This document shows positions 43,721-54,170 of a stretch of 64,000 bases of DNA, in pieces. The DNA lies in the NCBI GenBank assembly GCA_026122225.1, contig JANEZZ010001900.1, forward strand, positions 806,001 through 870,000, read 5' to 3'. Each line of letters starts with the position of its first letter. Within the stretch, counting starts at the first letter, position 1. A program made the position numbers and the translations under genes. The stretch comes from Heloderma charlesbogerti. Lineage: Eukaryota; Chordata; Lepidosauria; Squamata; Helodermatidae. The notes beneath the pieces were generated by a model, which searched no databases, was not told the DNA's origin, and saw only the letters and a program-made list of their open reading frames with translations.

Positions 43721-45001
43721 TAGGGCTGTGCACCACTTCGGTCTGAAGCCCGAATAACAAGTCAAAGCAGGCTGCTTTGGAGGTGCCTCCACATGATATA
43801 AGGTAGAGCAGAACAGCAACAAGACACCCTGAAGCAAAGAGGCTTGTATACAAAGTGCTTCATTCAACTCGATGATTCGTTCTGAGCAGTCCAGACAGCC
43901 TGGCAAAAGTATCAACTTGAGGAAGTTCGGCGAGGGGTTGAGGAGGAGGGAGAGGGAGCGAGGGAAGGAGGGAGCTTTGGTGAATGGAAACTCTAGTTGC
44001 CAAAACAGGGCTGAACGTAACCCAGCAATCTCCAATCAGTCGTGACAGTGGTGGAGGTGGGGGGAAAGACTGAATAACTGGAGAAAAAACAGCTATGTTT
44101 CAGAGACAGAGATCATTCTGGTGGTGTTACTTAGGGATGTGAGAAACCACTCCCTTCCAGGTTCTCTGGATGCCTGCCCACCCAGCCCGTGCTCCGCGTG
44201 CCTGTCCCTCTGCCTCCGCCATGATCACCATGTTTTAAAAAACATGGTGACTAGAAATCTATTTGAACATAGAGTTATATGCAAAAAGTGCCATGAATCT
44301 TGAGGATATGGGCAATTCGCAACACTTTTTGCATATAAGTCTATGTGTGCGCATAGATATATACGCAAAAAGCACTGTAAATCGCCCAGGCAGGAGGAGG
44401 TGAGGCACACGCCCTAGCCGCTAGCCATCTCCTCCTCACGAGCAGGAGACAGCTAGTGGTGGGGGAGTGTGCAGCACCTCCTCCTCCTACTACTATCTGG
44501 TTGGCTGTCAAGGACAGCCGACCAGCAGCGCAGGACACACTGCAGCCACTAGCTAGCCATCTCCTCCTCATTAGCAGGAGACAGCTAGCAGTCCTTGCTG
44601 AGCAGGCAGGACAGGAGGAGGCAGTGGCATGGGGCTGAGAGTTATGGCACTTTGCTTTGAGAGCTTTTGTGGAAAAACTCAAATTTCAGCTGCACCTATC
44701 ACAAAAGGTACTGGGCCAAACTGTCTGAAATTTGGCAGGTGGGATCCCCTCCATGGGGCAGAGAGGCCCTCAAGTTTCATGTATTTATCATAAAAACTGA
44801 AAAAGTTATGGCCATTTGTGTTTTCCAGTGCAAGTCAATGGGAAAATCCCTAAACCAAGTGATCCAGATACCTGAATCTCACTTCAGATCTGGATCCAAG
44901 TTGAAGCAGAGGGGGTCTGAATCAGTCCAAGTCGAAGCAGGGCTGATTTGGAGGGTCTGAAGCAGCATCAAAGTGAAGCGGGGGGTCAATGCACAGCCCT
45001 A
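43721..45001. mobile_element. hAT, TAGGGCTGTGC family, 1281 bp
   Basis: Starts TAGGGCTGTGCACCACTTC and ends GTCAATGCACAGCCCTA, with a perfect 8-bp duplication ATGGTTAC at 43713-43720 and 45002-45009. Inside are a perfect hairpin ATCACCATGTTTTAAAAAAC and complement (44222-44250), a TATGCAAAAAGTG/CACTTTTTGCATATA pair about 60 bp apart, and a repeated segment CTAGCCATCTCCTCCTCA...GCAGGAGACAGCTAG (44421-44458 and 44552-44590). No transposase. It interrupts L2-derived sequence on its right side. Confidence 0.93.
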
Positions 45002-45650
45002 ATGGTTACCCATGCCTTGGTTACTTCAGCTAGACTACTGCAATTTGCTTTATGTGGGGCTGCCTCTGAAGATTGTCCAGAAGCTACAGTTAGTGTAAAA
45101 TATAGCCTCATGGATGCTGGTGGGGGCCAGAAAGTCTGAACATATAACTCCAATCTTGTGTCAGTTGCAATTTAGTGGGCCCAATTTAGAGTGCTGATCT
45201 CAACCTTGAAAGATTTTAATGGCTTAGTACTAGGTTTGAAGAACCACTTTTACCTTCAAAGGTAAAAACTTATCATTTTATATTCCTTTTTATATTTTAT
45301 ATTCCTTCCTGTATCCTAAAACCTACCCTGGGAGTCCTTCTCAAGTACCCACTATTAAGAATAAGTGAAGTTGACTTGCACTAGAGATAGGTCCTCCTCT
45401 GTGTTGGCCCTGAGTCTTTCGAATGCCCCTCAGATAGACCTATGGCTTGCCTCTTCTAATCTAGCATTTAGGTAGGCCTCTTCAAGACTGTCTTTGAGAC
45501 CATATTTATGGGCAGAGCAGCTTCGCCAAGTAATTCTGGATATCTGTTCTGATCACTTTTAAGCTATACCTTGTCTCTCACTCCTTTTTATATGTCATTT
45601 TGGGAGGGCATAGCCCTAAAAAACAGTTTTAAAATACTTGAAATAAATGA
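45002..45650 (+). pseudogene. L2 LINE 3' fragment, decayed
   Basis: Starts in the conserved L2 RT tail (VTHALVTSARLDYCN-like reading across frames, then GLPLKIVQKLQLV, SEHITPI). Multiple stops and frameshifts. The 3' part runs to TTTTGGGAGGGCATAGCCC and a short A-rich end. The coding reading begins within the target duplication of the hAT on its left. Confidence 0.75.
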
Positions 45651-45655
45651 ATACT

Positions 45656-45860
45656 GAGAAGTGAGTCTGAGTTCAATGGAACTTACTCCTCAGATTAATG
45701 TGTATAGCAGCCCTCCCCAACCTGGTGCTCTCCAGATGTTTTGGACTTCAACCCCCATAAGCCCCAGCCAGCATAGTCAATGTTCAGGAATCCTGTTGTA
45801 GTCCAAAACATCTGGAGGGCACCCATCTGGGGAAGGCTGGTGTATAGGATTGTAGCCACA
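45656..45860 (-). mobile_element. Small CAATCCTAT-type MITE, interrupted
   Basis: TGAGTTCAATGGAACTTACTCC then GTGTATAG; after the insertion, GTGTATAGGATTGTAGCC. The hAT MITE at 45708-45839 splits it. Confidence 0.78.
45708..45839. mobile_element. Short foldback hAT MITE in another MITE
   Basis: CAGCCCTCCCCAACCTGGTG at the left and CATCTGGGGAAGGCTG at the right. A perfect 8-bp duplication GTGTATAG lies at 45700-45707 and 45840-45847, taken from the host MITE's own end. Confidence 0.93.
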
Positions 45861-46080
45861 ATTAACATTCCAATAGTGTACAGATGGAGCTGATTTCTCC
45901 CCTGAACCATCCACCCCTGTGATTTCATTTTTGTCTCTGTGATTCGTGCATTGATCTATCTATTTCTCCTCTTTCCAGCACCTTAAGCAACCATTGTTAA
46001 TGTCATTGGAGCAGAAATCATATTTGCAGTAACCCATAGGTTTAGTAACAAAGATTTATCTGGAGTCTGAACATTTTCAT

Positions 46081-46081
46081 C

Positions 46082-46118
<37 letters not shown>

Positions 46119-46140
46119 ATCTATCATCTATCTATCTATC
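46081..46140. repeat. (ATCT)n microsatellite
   Basis: ATCT units with two ATC interruptions near 46117 and 46124. Confidence 0.95.
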
Positions 46141-46192
46141 TGCACATGCCATTTGAAACATATCAGCTACCACTTGACTCTAGTGCTCTGTA

Positions 46193-46629
46193 TAGGGATG
46201 TCTGTCACTGGGAAATCCAATTCTTTCTTAGCTCGACAGAGTTCCACGGCATGTACAACTCATTTTGCATCTTCAGGCAGAGCTGCAGGCTGTTCACTGA
46301 ACTCCGGGAACTTTTTGCACAATTTTTATGGAATGTTCTGCAATTTGCACACATTTATGAGCAATTTGAACAAATTACAGACACATTTGTGTGAATTACA
46401 CACATTCAGCCATAATTTGCACAACTTTGGCCATAATTTGTGCAAATTGCAGAAATTGCAGAACCTTCCCCCCAAATGTGCAAAATTCCCAGAAAATCTG
46501 CGAACTGATTTCCCAACTCACTGCAGATCAAGTTCCCACTGCAGTGGGAACTGAATTGAAATCCGGGGGCCCAAGCCTAGGAAAACTCATTGAACTCCAC
46601 CCTTCAGACAGATTTCTCTATCATTCCTA
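46193..46629. mobile_element. Probable hAT MITE, GCAATTTGCACA-rich
   Basis: Starts TAGGGATGTCTGTCACTGGG and ends GATTTCTCTATCATTCCTA. The interior repeats TTTGCACAA and AATTTGTGCAAATT motifs, as in 46956 and 48392. The flanks GCTCTGTA and GTCCTGGA agree at 5 of 8. Confidence 0.65.
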
Positions 46630-46955
46630 GTCCTGGATATGTTGAAATCCCCATCAAATGCTTTGTTTTGTTCCAGTATTTCTTCACTGGCTTTGAGCTG
46701 ATTCAAACATATAGGTGCATAGTACAGGTTCTTCACTGGACTGTTTCATCTCAGAATGCATGTAGAAACAGATCCAGCCTGAGATTAAGGAGCTGCACTG
46801 GCTCTCAGTCAGTTTCCAAGCATAATTCAATGTGTTGGTGCTTACTTTAAAGCCCTGCACAGCTTGAGACCTGGGTACTGTCTGCAAACAGTCTGTGTAC
46901 TGAGATCATTTTTGCAGACACTTAGCTGGTGGATATCTCCACCATCTGATGTGTG

Positions 46956-47256
46956 TTGGGATGTATGGATTTTGTAAAACCTGTTCCATCTGTGTTTCAC
47001 TCATTGTCAGGTGCCTTTTGTTCTATCATCTGCTTATTGGCAGAATTGGATTTTTTCCCATTTCCCAAATTTGCACAGATTCATATTTGCACAAATTTGC
47101 ACTTGCAAAAATGTGGAAATCCTCCCCCCAAATGAGCAAAGGTCCCTAAAATGCACATTTTCATGCTTTTAGCCTATGGGGGAAATGCACATCTTCAGCT
47201 TTTTCTTTTTTTTTTACATATATTTTACAACCAAATTTCCATCAAATTCCAGAAGG

Positions 47257-47342
<86 letters not shown>

Positions 47343-47478
47343 TGTGTGCGTGTGTGTGTCTGCAAGTTCGCAGAATCCATGCAACTCAGGAAAAGCTGGT
47401 CCGCTGCAGAATCCATGGGTCAGACTCATAAAAATCCAAACTCATTCGATTCTGTTGTGTATTTCTCCAACATCCCTA
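46956..47478. mobile_element. hAT MITE inside L2, with expanded microsatellite
   Basis: Starts TTGGGATGTATGGATTTTG and ends ATTTCTCCAACATCCCTA. The 8-bp duplication is GATGTGTG (46948-46955) and GATGTGAG (47479-47486). A (TA)n(TG)n tract at 47262-47360 lies at the place where the related copy at 48392 has only ATTTTATATATTTT. Confidence 0.87.
47262..47360. repeat. (TA)n(TG)n compound microsatellite
   Basis: About 22 TA units followed by about 16 TG units, then a degenerate GCGTGTG tail. Z-DNA- and cruciform-prone. Confidence 0.95.
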
Positions 47479-47810
47479 GATGTGAGACAGATGGCAACTG
47501 TGGACAGGGTCTTCTCAGTTATGGTGCCTTACTTATGAAATTGCCTGGCACCTAGACTGATGTACTTTTTGGTACCAAGTGAAGATCTTTTTATTTTATT
47601 TTTCTAGGCTTTTACATTTGATGAGATACTTCAAATTGCTGTTTTATATTCTGCTTTTTAGAACTGACCATTGCTTGGTTACATATTTATTATTTTATAG
47701 CATTTTTAATGTGAACTGTCCTGAACATTCATCAATCAATAAATATGGGGAATTTCTCATCTGAAAGCATTGCCACATCAAAATCTCCCTGTGTGTATGA
47801 CAGGAAACAA

Positions 47811-48383
47811 AATAAATAAAATGGAACAGAGGTAAAGAAAGAACCAAGGAAGAAAAACACAATTTTAGTGCCTGTAGATTAGTCTATGATAATATTGAGC
47901 TTATTCAGCACATCTCTCATTTAATGAAGGTTCAAGTGTACACTGTTTCGTTTAGAGCTAAAAATACTTTATTAATAAATATGTCCAATATGCATTATTA
48001 ATGTTGTTATTACCATAAAGTAGAAAAAATATTTATGAAGGGTGTTGCTGTTTTGCCAATGCAATTCTAGCGTATAGTGTAATTAAGTAGCAGCCACAAC
48101 AGTACATTAATATCCTTGAGTAAATATTATGAAATCCATTAACAAGTGATAATCAAAACCAGTCACTAATGGAACTAAGAGGTGTTAGTTTTGTACTAAT
48201 TTTGTACCCAGTCTCTGCATCTAAATGAGAGAAGATAGTAAAGAAGAGGTTCTGGACTGAAATCATGTAGCAGGGCTGGCTTCTACAGGTGAAGTGCTTC
48301 ATTCAGAAATCTGGAGATGGCAGAAAGTCACAAAACCCACAGCCCTGTGCCACTAGCCATATTCACACGATAATTGTTGATTT
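47811..48383. other. No gene recognised; AT-rich unique block
   Basis: Homogeneous AT-rich sequence without repeats. 47880-48240 looks like the kind of sequence often found in conserved non-coding elements, but conservation cannot be judged from one genome. Confidence 0.3.
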
Positions 48384-48391
48384 GTAAGCAC

Positions 48392-49201
48392 TAGGGATGT
48401 ATGGGTTTTGTAAAAACAACAACAACATTCTGTCTGTGTTTCATGGATTGTTAAGGGCCTTTTATTCTGTCCACTCCTTGATGGAATTGATTTCTTTCCA
48501 GTTTCCCAAATTTGTGCAAATCTGCACTTGTGCAAATGAGCAAATCCTTCATGTGCAAATTCTCCTAAAATGTGCATTTTCATGCTTTACCCTACAGGGG
48601 AAATGCACATTTTGGCTGTGTGTTTTTTTATTTTATATATTTTTCTGTGATTAAGGGAGCAATCCTATGACCTCTAGTCAGTGGCTAGATGGCCATAGCA
48701 TACGTCAGTTTCCGGAGCCCGTGCTCTGAGGTTGGTTCCCTGAGAACTGACCTTTCATCTCTCCCATGCTGACTTGCAGGCAACTCGGAACAGCCCCCTG
48801 CTCCATGCTCAGAAGAGGAGTCTGGAATGGTGAAAATGGGGCATTCCTGGGGGCATTTCTGGGCTGGGAAGGCGGAAATGCTGGTATGACACATCCAACG
48901 TGTTGTCCGGCAGCCGCCTCCCCTTCTCTGCCTTCCCTTGGCCTTCCACAGCCAATCCCCTCCATGCTTCTCCTGCCCTGCATTGGATGGGCAGTTGCCT
49001 CCACGTTCGGAGGCAGCCACCTATCCCTGTAGGATTGCTCCCTAAATTTCCATAAAATTCCAGAAAGTTTTTAAAAAATGGTCCACAAGTCTGCAGAATC
49101 CGTGCAATTCAGGAAAAGCTGGTCAACTGCAGAATCTGTGGGTTGGATTCATAGAAATCCGAACTCATTTGATTCTGTTGCAGATTTCTCCGATATCCCT
49201 A
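48392..49201. mobile_element. hAT MITE, with a second MITE nested in it
   Basis: Starts TAGGGATGTATGGGTTTTG and ends GATTTCTCCGATATCCCTA. The flanks GTAAGCAC (48384-48391) and GTAAGCTG (49202-49209) agree at 6 of 8. Its left and right parts match 46956-47478; the element at 48658-49036 interrupts it between TGATTAA and TAAATTTCC. Confidence 0.87.
48658..49036. mobile_element. MITE, GGGAGCAATCCTATG family, flanked by TAA
   Basis: Left tip GGGAGCAATCCTATGACC, right tip GTAGGATTGCTCCC, with TAA immediately on both outer sides. A 3-bp TAA duplication fits PIF/Harbinger. Internal GCATTCCTGGGGGCATTTC and GTTGTCCGGCAGCCG match 38750-39192 in antisense. Confidence 0.85.
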
Positions 49202-49260
49202 GTAAGCTGTTATATTCAATGTGCATACAATCTGTGTACAGTGTGCATAGTAGTCCTATT

Positions 49261-50152
49261 TAGGGATGTACAAAACTCACTTACCTTTGCTCCATCCCTC
49301 CCCGTGGAATCCTCGATGGGGGGGGAGGCGATCCGGTCCTCCCCCCCAGAATCCTTGACGGCTTGCTCCGCTCCGCGGCCAGGCTGCGGAGCAGCCGGCC
49401 AGGGCCATCCACAGCTAGATTTCCAGCCTGGTGCGGATGCAAATGGTGGCTGCCATAGCGGCCGCCATTGGTGTCCAGCTAGACAGCCGTGATAGGCTAC
49501 ATAAGAATTTACGTGGCCTATCACGGCTAATGTCAAACAAACAAACAAACACGCAGCGTACGCAAATGGCGGCAGCTACAGCAGCCGCCATTTGCATTCC
49601 CTATTTTTTGCCAACTTATCTTACATCAATATTTACGTAAGATAAAATGGCAAAAAAAAGGGGGGGAACGCAAATAGCATAGTGGAAGCTATTTGCGTTC
49701 CTTTATTTTTCACCATTCTGGCCTACGTAAATATTTAGGTAAATATTTTTGCCATTCTGGCCTAAGTATCCACTATGTGTTCCCCTTTTTTCCCCGCCAT
49801 TTTATCTTACGTAAATATTGACGTATGATAAGTCGGTGAAAAATAGGGAACGCAAATGGCGGTCGCCGTAGCCACCGCCATTTGCGTACGCGTTTTTTTT
49901 TTTATGTTAGCAGTGATAGGCTATGTAAATTCTTACGTAGCCTATCACGGTCCAAGGATGGCAATGGCGGTGGCAGCAGCCCTGCCGTGGCCAGCCAGGA
50001 GACCAGCTGCCGCCGCCACTGCCACCAAATCCACTGCCGCTGCCGCCAAATCCACCCCAGGTAAGTCCCGTCCCGGGGGGTTCTGCGGGGGGGTGGGGGG
50101 GCAGGAGGCTGTTCCGCCATGGATTCCGTGGTGGAATTCTCTGCCATCCCTA
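49261..50152 (-). mobile_element. HP-hAT copy with perfect target duplication
   Basis: Starts TAGGGATGTACAAAACTCAC (G end) and ends GGAATTCTCTGCCATCCCTA (E end), 892 bp. A perfect 8-bp duplication GTCCTATT lies at 49253-49260 and 50153-50160. The type C palindrome here has TTATCTTACG/CGTAAGATAA arms, unlike other copies, and one C unit has partly collapsed (49728-49790). Outward donor-like GTAAGT at 49279-49286 (minus) and 50061-50066 (plus). The E-arm frame (from the ATG at 49961) is open through the donor; the G-arm frame has an early TAG. Confidence 0.95.
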
Positions 50153-50160
50153 GTCCTATT

Positions 50161-50536
50161 CAAGAGTTCTTTTCTTGCTATGAAGGGAAAAGCAGGGATG
50201 CACTAGCTAGTTCCACCCACCTCAGTTGCATCCCTATCACTGGCCCTGCTGCCCCCCATATGTTGGAGCACAAATCTCTGCTACATTTGTGCAAGCTCCC
50301 TGTGATATTTAGAACCTTGCAAGATCACGGTTCTAAATTGTGCAGGGAGCCTACACAAGTAGAGCGGACATCCCACTGCAGAAGATTAGCCCATTGGTCA
50401 GAACTTTAGTTCAGAATCTGCCAAAATTTGCAATTTATTTCGCATTCAGGACAGAAAAAAACTTGAGATTTAAAAAAGAATGTGAATGTGAGTGAAACAG
50501 ACAGATTTGTCCATACAGGCCCAGGGGTTTGAGTGC
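50161..50536. other. Unique sequence with a 72-bp hairpin
   Basis: Contains a foldback (listed separately) and a TTTGCAATTTATTTCGC-type stretch; no gene. Confidence 0.4.
50287..50358. repeat. Hairpin, about 30-bp arms
   Basis: TTGTGCAAGCTCCCTGTGAT...TTTAGAACC pairs with GGTTCTAAATTGTGCAGGGA...CACAA. Likely the core of a small foldback MITE. Confidence 0.85.
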
Positions 50537-50660
50537 TTATTTATTTATTTATTTATTTCTATACCACCCAATCGCCGAAGCTCTCTGGGCAGTTCACAAA
50601 AATTAAAACCAAACAGCACACAATAAAACAATTTAAAATATATAGAACATTAAAACCACA
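50537..50660 (-). mobile_element. LINE (probably L2) 3' tail
   Basis: Same segment as 1461-1570: (TTTA)n, TATACCACCCAATCGCCGAAG, CTCTCTGGGCAGTTCACAAA. Confidence 0.55.
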
Positions 50661-52118
50661 AACCGCTTAGCTCTTCGATGTCTGGGTTTGAATCCCTGTG
50701 AATTCAACCATGTTTGTGGTGCTTAATTAGGGTTGCTACCTTTCTTTTTTGACAGGCTCCTCATCTTTAACATCTATATGGCCGGAAGATACAACGTATT
50801 CTTTTTGATGCTGTAAATATCTGCACCTATTGAATTTGGCCAGTGCAGATGGGTAAAATTTCATTTCAGTTCAAATTGGGTAAGAATCTATTTTGATAAG
50901 AATTTACTAAAATTCACACATTTCTTCTTATTTGGGATCTAAAGACTTTGAGATTTAAAAAATTCAAATGCAGAAGAAAGTGAAATGGGCAGATCCGTCC
51001 CTCCTTAGCCTACACTCATGGAGGACTAATTGGAATTGTGCGAGTGGGAACAAATGAATAGACCTAGATTGTCAATCTATATGCGTGTACAGTTATTTAC
51101 AAATATTGCTGTAGCGGTTCCTAGATGATATCCCATTATCCATTTGTCAATTGAAAGACATTTCTTTGTCACAGAATCTTACTATTGGCTGCCCAAAAAT
51201 GGAGTTTGCAGAAGGGACGTTCAAATGACTCCTCCATGACTTCATCATGAGAAGCAAGATTGTGCCCCCTGGCTACACCCCCAAAGGCCAATATGCCCAC
51301 TGGCCATACCGCTGGTGGCCGTGTATTCAGTTTTATAAAAAACATGTAATTGTATTTATATATGATTCTTTCTGTACAATGTTTTTTGTTTGTTTATTGG
51401 CTGCAAGTAAACTTCTAAATGGTTGTAAATATGGTTATATCAAAACTGTTTTTGTGTAGTATTTTATCAATGCACACAGGTTCATATGTGTGCATCAGTC
51501 AAACACTGCACATGAATAATCTTGATACAGTCATATGTACAATCACATCCATATTACTTTTCTGCAGTGTTTTATCATTGTGTATCTGCGACACATTGTT
51601 AATATAAAAGGGGAGGCAGATGTAAATGAATGGAAGGCATGGAAATCTGTAGTAAATTGCTCATGCTCCAATTTCAGAATTTACACTGACAGAGGAAAAT
51701 ATGAATGCCCCCCTTTCTAGTCAGTTTTGAGAACTATACTTTAACTATACAAAAAAGCCCTATGTTATTGTATTAGCCACAGTCTGGCCACCAGTTAATT
51801 CAGTATTTGGGACTAGATCCTTTCTTCCAATCTGAGCAAAAACACCCCCAGAATTAGACACATCAGCCATTTGAGAATTCTCTCAGTGCAAAGAGGTTTA
51901 TATATGCTCTTCTTGATGAACAGGACATGACAACTTAAGAGGCACACAGTTCAGATATCACAGTGCTTCTACTACCTTCTAGCTGACTGCTGGTTTGTTT
52001 GCAGGTTGAAAAGCTGCTATAACCTGAGGCAGAAATCAAAAATCAAAGAGACATCTATGTAGGTCAAAAGAATACTAGATACATTCTCAGAGGTCCAGCC
52101 CCAGTACTGCAACATACA
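50661..52118. other. No gene recognised
   Basis: About 1.4 kb of AT-rich unique sequence; no supported exon, RNA or repeat. Confidence 0.4.
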
Positions 52119-52533
52119 CCATCACAGTGTTTGCACATAACACTAAGCCATGAATCCTGGCTTAATAAATCACGGTGTAAACAAGCAGCATTCTGGCACA
52201 CACAGCCCATTTGCTCCCACTTCACACCTCCCTTTGTGCAAATGAGTAAACAAACCAGCAGTTTCATGTTCTATGCAAACCTGGGATGATAGTCTATTGC
52301 ACCCAAACAAGCCAGGATCATACGTCACCTTTAAACTAGGTTTTGTTCCTGGCTTATAAATCCTGGCTTCTTTTGGTGCATATTGCCGGGTTCGAATGTC
52401 ATGTGAAGCTATACGGTTTGTTTATCTGCTTGTATGAAGGGTGGAGTGATGTCAGAGCAAATGGGCTGCACGCACTCACACACTGCTCGTTCACATTGTG
52501 GTTTTCCTGGCTTAGCATTATGTGCAAATGTGG
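52119..52533. mobile_element. Long foldback element, arms about 120 bp
   Basis: Left tip TGTTTGCACATAACACTAAG, right tip CTTAGCATTATGTGCAAATG. The arms also pair through AGCCCATTTGCTCCCACTTC (left) and GAGCAAATGGGCTGCACGCA (right), and through GAGTAAACAAACC and GGTTTGTTTATC. A non-paired spacer of about 160 bp lies between. Moderate divergence suggests an old copy. Superfamily unknown. Confidence 0.85.
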
Positions 52534-52623
52534 CCAGTCTGTGCTAAGGCATATCAGTGTACGATGTGATCCTTAATATTTATATTCCATTGTGTAAGAC
52601 CAAAGACCTACGTAGTTTAAGTG

Positions 52624-52712
52624 CAGGGGTGGCTGCACCAATGGCTATGCCAGCTAAAGCTGATGGGAGTTCTAGGCCAAAACACCTGAAGAGCCACCAG
52701 TTTCCCATCCCT
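52624..52712. mobile_element. Remnant of a short hAT MITE
   Basis: CAGGGGTGGCTGCACCAATG...GCTGATGGGAGTTCTAGG...TTTCCCATCCCTC: the right half of the CAGGGGTGGGCAACT family with an internal deletion. No duplication resolved. Confidence 0.6.
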
Positions 52713-52885
52713 CCTTTAGCACTTGGATGAAAACTCTCCAATAATTTCAGTCGGGTAGCCCAAGAGAACATGTGCTACATCTGCTGCCCATTTCATCATT
52801 CCACATATTAAAAGTCCTGGAATCCAACCCATGCAAACTATCTATAATTAAGGCCATCTTTTTAAGCATCTCAGTTATGCTCCAG

Positions 52886-53304
52886 TAGCAACGTATGGCT
52901 GTGAGAGGTGGACTATAAGGAAGGCTGAGCGCCAGAGAATTGATGCTTTCCAACTGTGATGCTGGAGAAGACTCTTACAAGTCCCCTGGACTGCAAGGAG
53001 ATCAAATCAGTCCATCCTAAAGGAAATCAACCCTGACTGCTCATTGGAAGGACAGATACTGAAGCTGAAGCTCAAATATTTTGGCCACGTAATGTGAAGA
53101 GAAAAGTCCCTAGAAAAGACCCTGATGCTGGGAAAGATTGAAGGCAAAAGGAGAAGGGGGCAGCAGAGGATGAGATGGCTAGATAGCATCACCGATGCAA
53201 TGAATATGAACTTGAGCACACTCAGGGAGAGAGTGGAGGACAGGAAGGCCTGGCATGCTATGGTCCATGGAGTCGGACATGACTTAACGACTGAACAACA
53301 ACAA
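52886..53304 (+). pseudogene. BovB LINE 3' end, 5' truncated
   Basis: A 419-bp 3' fragment with an 11-bp target duplication TTATGCTCCAG at 52875-52885 and 53305-53315. It encodes the end of the C-terminal domain (GCE.WTIRKAE-like reading, then NQSILKEI and RWLDSITDAMNMNLSTLRER) and ends ACGACTGAACAACAACAA, as the copy at 33775 does. Several stops. Confidence 0.92.
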
Positions 53305-53315
53305 TTATGCTCCAG

Positions 53316-53599
53316 ACCTGCTTTTTAGTGTTATAGCCAAAGCCTCGTAGTAGAGTTCACTGAGATTCTCAGTCTTACTACAGATTCTGCAAGAAAAATG
53401 CAAAAGAAATACTTTTTGATGGTTTTGGACTGTTCAAAGAATGATAAGCAGCAGTCAAGGCAACCAAGCAGATAGAGAAATGGTGTACCACACAAACACA
53501 TGAATGTGGCCAATACAAAATGAACCTTTCACATTTCGGTATTATGTTCTTTTTGACACTCTCCTGGTCTACCCATAGACCGTCTGCAAGTGCAGGCAG
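53316..53599. other. No feature recognised
   Basis: Unique-looking sequence. Confidence 0.4.
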
Positions 53600-53948
53600 C
53601 TCAGAATATTAAGGTCATTTTTTTATACTAAGGGGGCACAGTTTATGCCCACTGCCTTACAAATATTTAAGGCCAAAATTCTGTCCCAATTGTTGTATGG
53701 TGTACCATTATGGGTTCAGGGATTTAACTCAACTGTGGAGAGTGTTCTTTCAAACTTCTTTCACTCACTTTTTGGAATGCCAAGATGTGTGCCAACTGCT
53801 GGTTTACGGCTGGAGGCTGGCCTTGCATCTATAGAAGGCAGGGCTTGGTCCCTTGCCTTTTGTCATTGGCTAAAGGTTGTTTATGATGAGCCATCTTTAG
53901 GTTACCTCTATCTCAGTCTCTTACAAAAAGATGTCTTTACTGGTTTAT
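53600..53948 (+). pseudogene. Non-LTR retrotransposon RT C-terminal fragment
   Basis: Open frame from 53645 with FKAKILSQLLYGVPLWVQG, FHSLFGMPRCVPTAGLRLEA and RAWSLAFCHWLK, a phrase order seen at the C terminus of several LINE RT proteins. The clade is not assigned. The frame runs into an inserted MITE at about 53952. Confidence 0.65.
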
Positions 53949-53951
53949 GGT

Positions 53952-54170
53952 TTAGGGAGCAATCCTATGTGGATCGACGGTCACCTCGGACCCCGGGGGC
54001 GACCACTTATCCAGTGCAAGGCAGGTGAGGAGTGGATCTCCCCCTTGCTCCCTCCCACCCTGCTTTTGCGGTCAGACAGCCAATTTCAGCTGTCTAGCTG
54101 CAGGACCTTGGAGTGTGGGAAGCAGCAGCCAGACAACACATAGGAAATGTTGTACCAACATTTCTGAATG
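53952..54170. mobile_element. MITE, GGGAGCAATCCTATG family, right end missing
   Basis: Left tip TTA|GGGAGCAATCCTATGTGG, interior CAGACAGCCAATTTCAGCTG and GACAACACATAGGAAATG match 38750-39192. The right tip is lost or too diverged to define. Confidence 0.7.

Larger units (their letters stand above)
46760..47810 (+). pseudogene. L2 LINE 3' fragment split by a hAT MITE
   Basis: 46785-46870 reads like the L2 phrase IKELHWLSVSF and the following VLTLKPC; after the hAT, 47479-47560 matches the downstream L2 part (DR..FSVMVPYL-like). The tail runs into AATCAATAAATATGGGG. Badly decayed, not functional. Confidence 0.65.

Noticed and set aside
47225..47555. Frames with long Tyr-Ile or Cys-Val runs
   Set aside because: Translations of the (TA)n(TG)n microsatellite.
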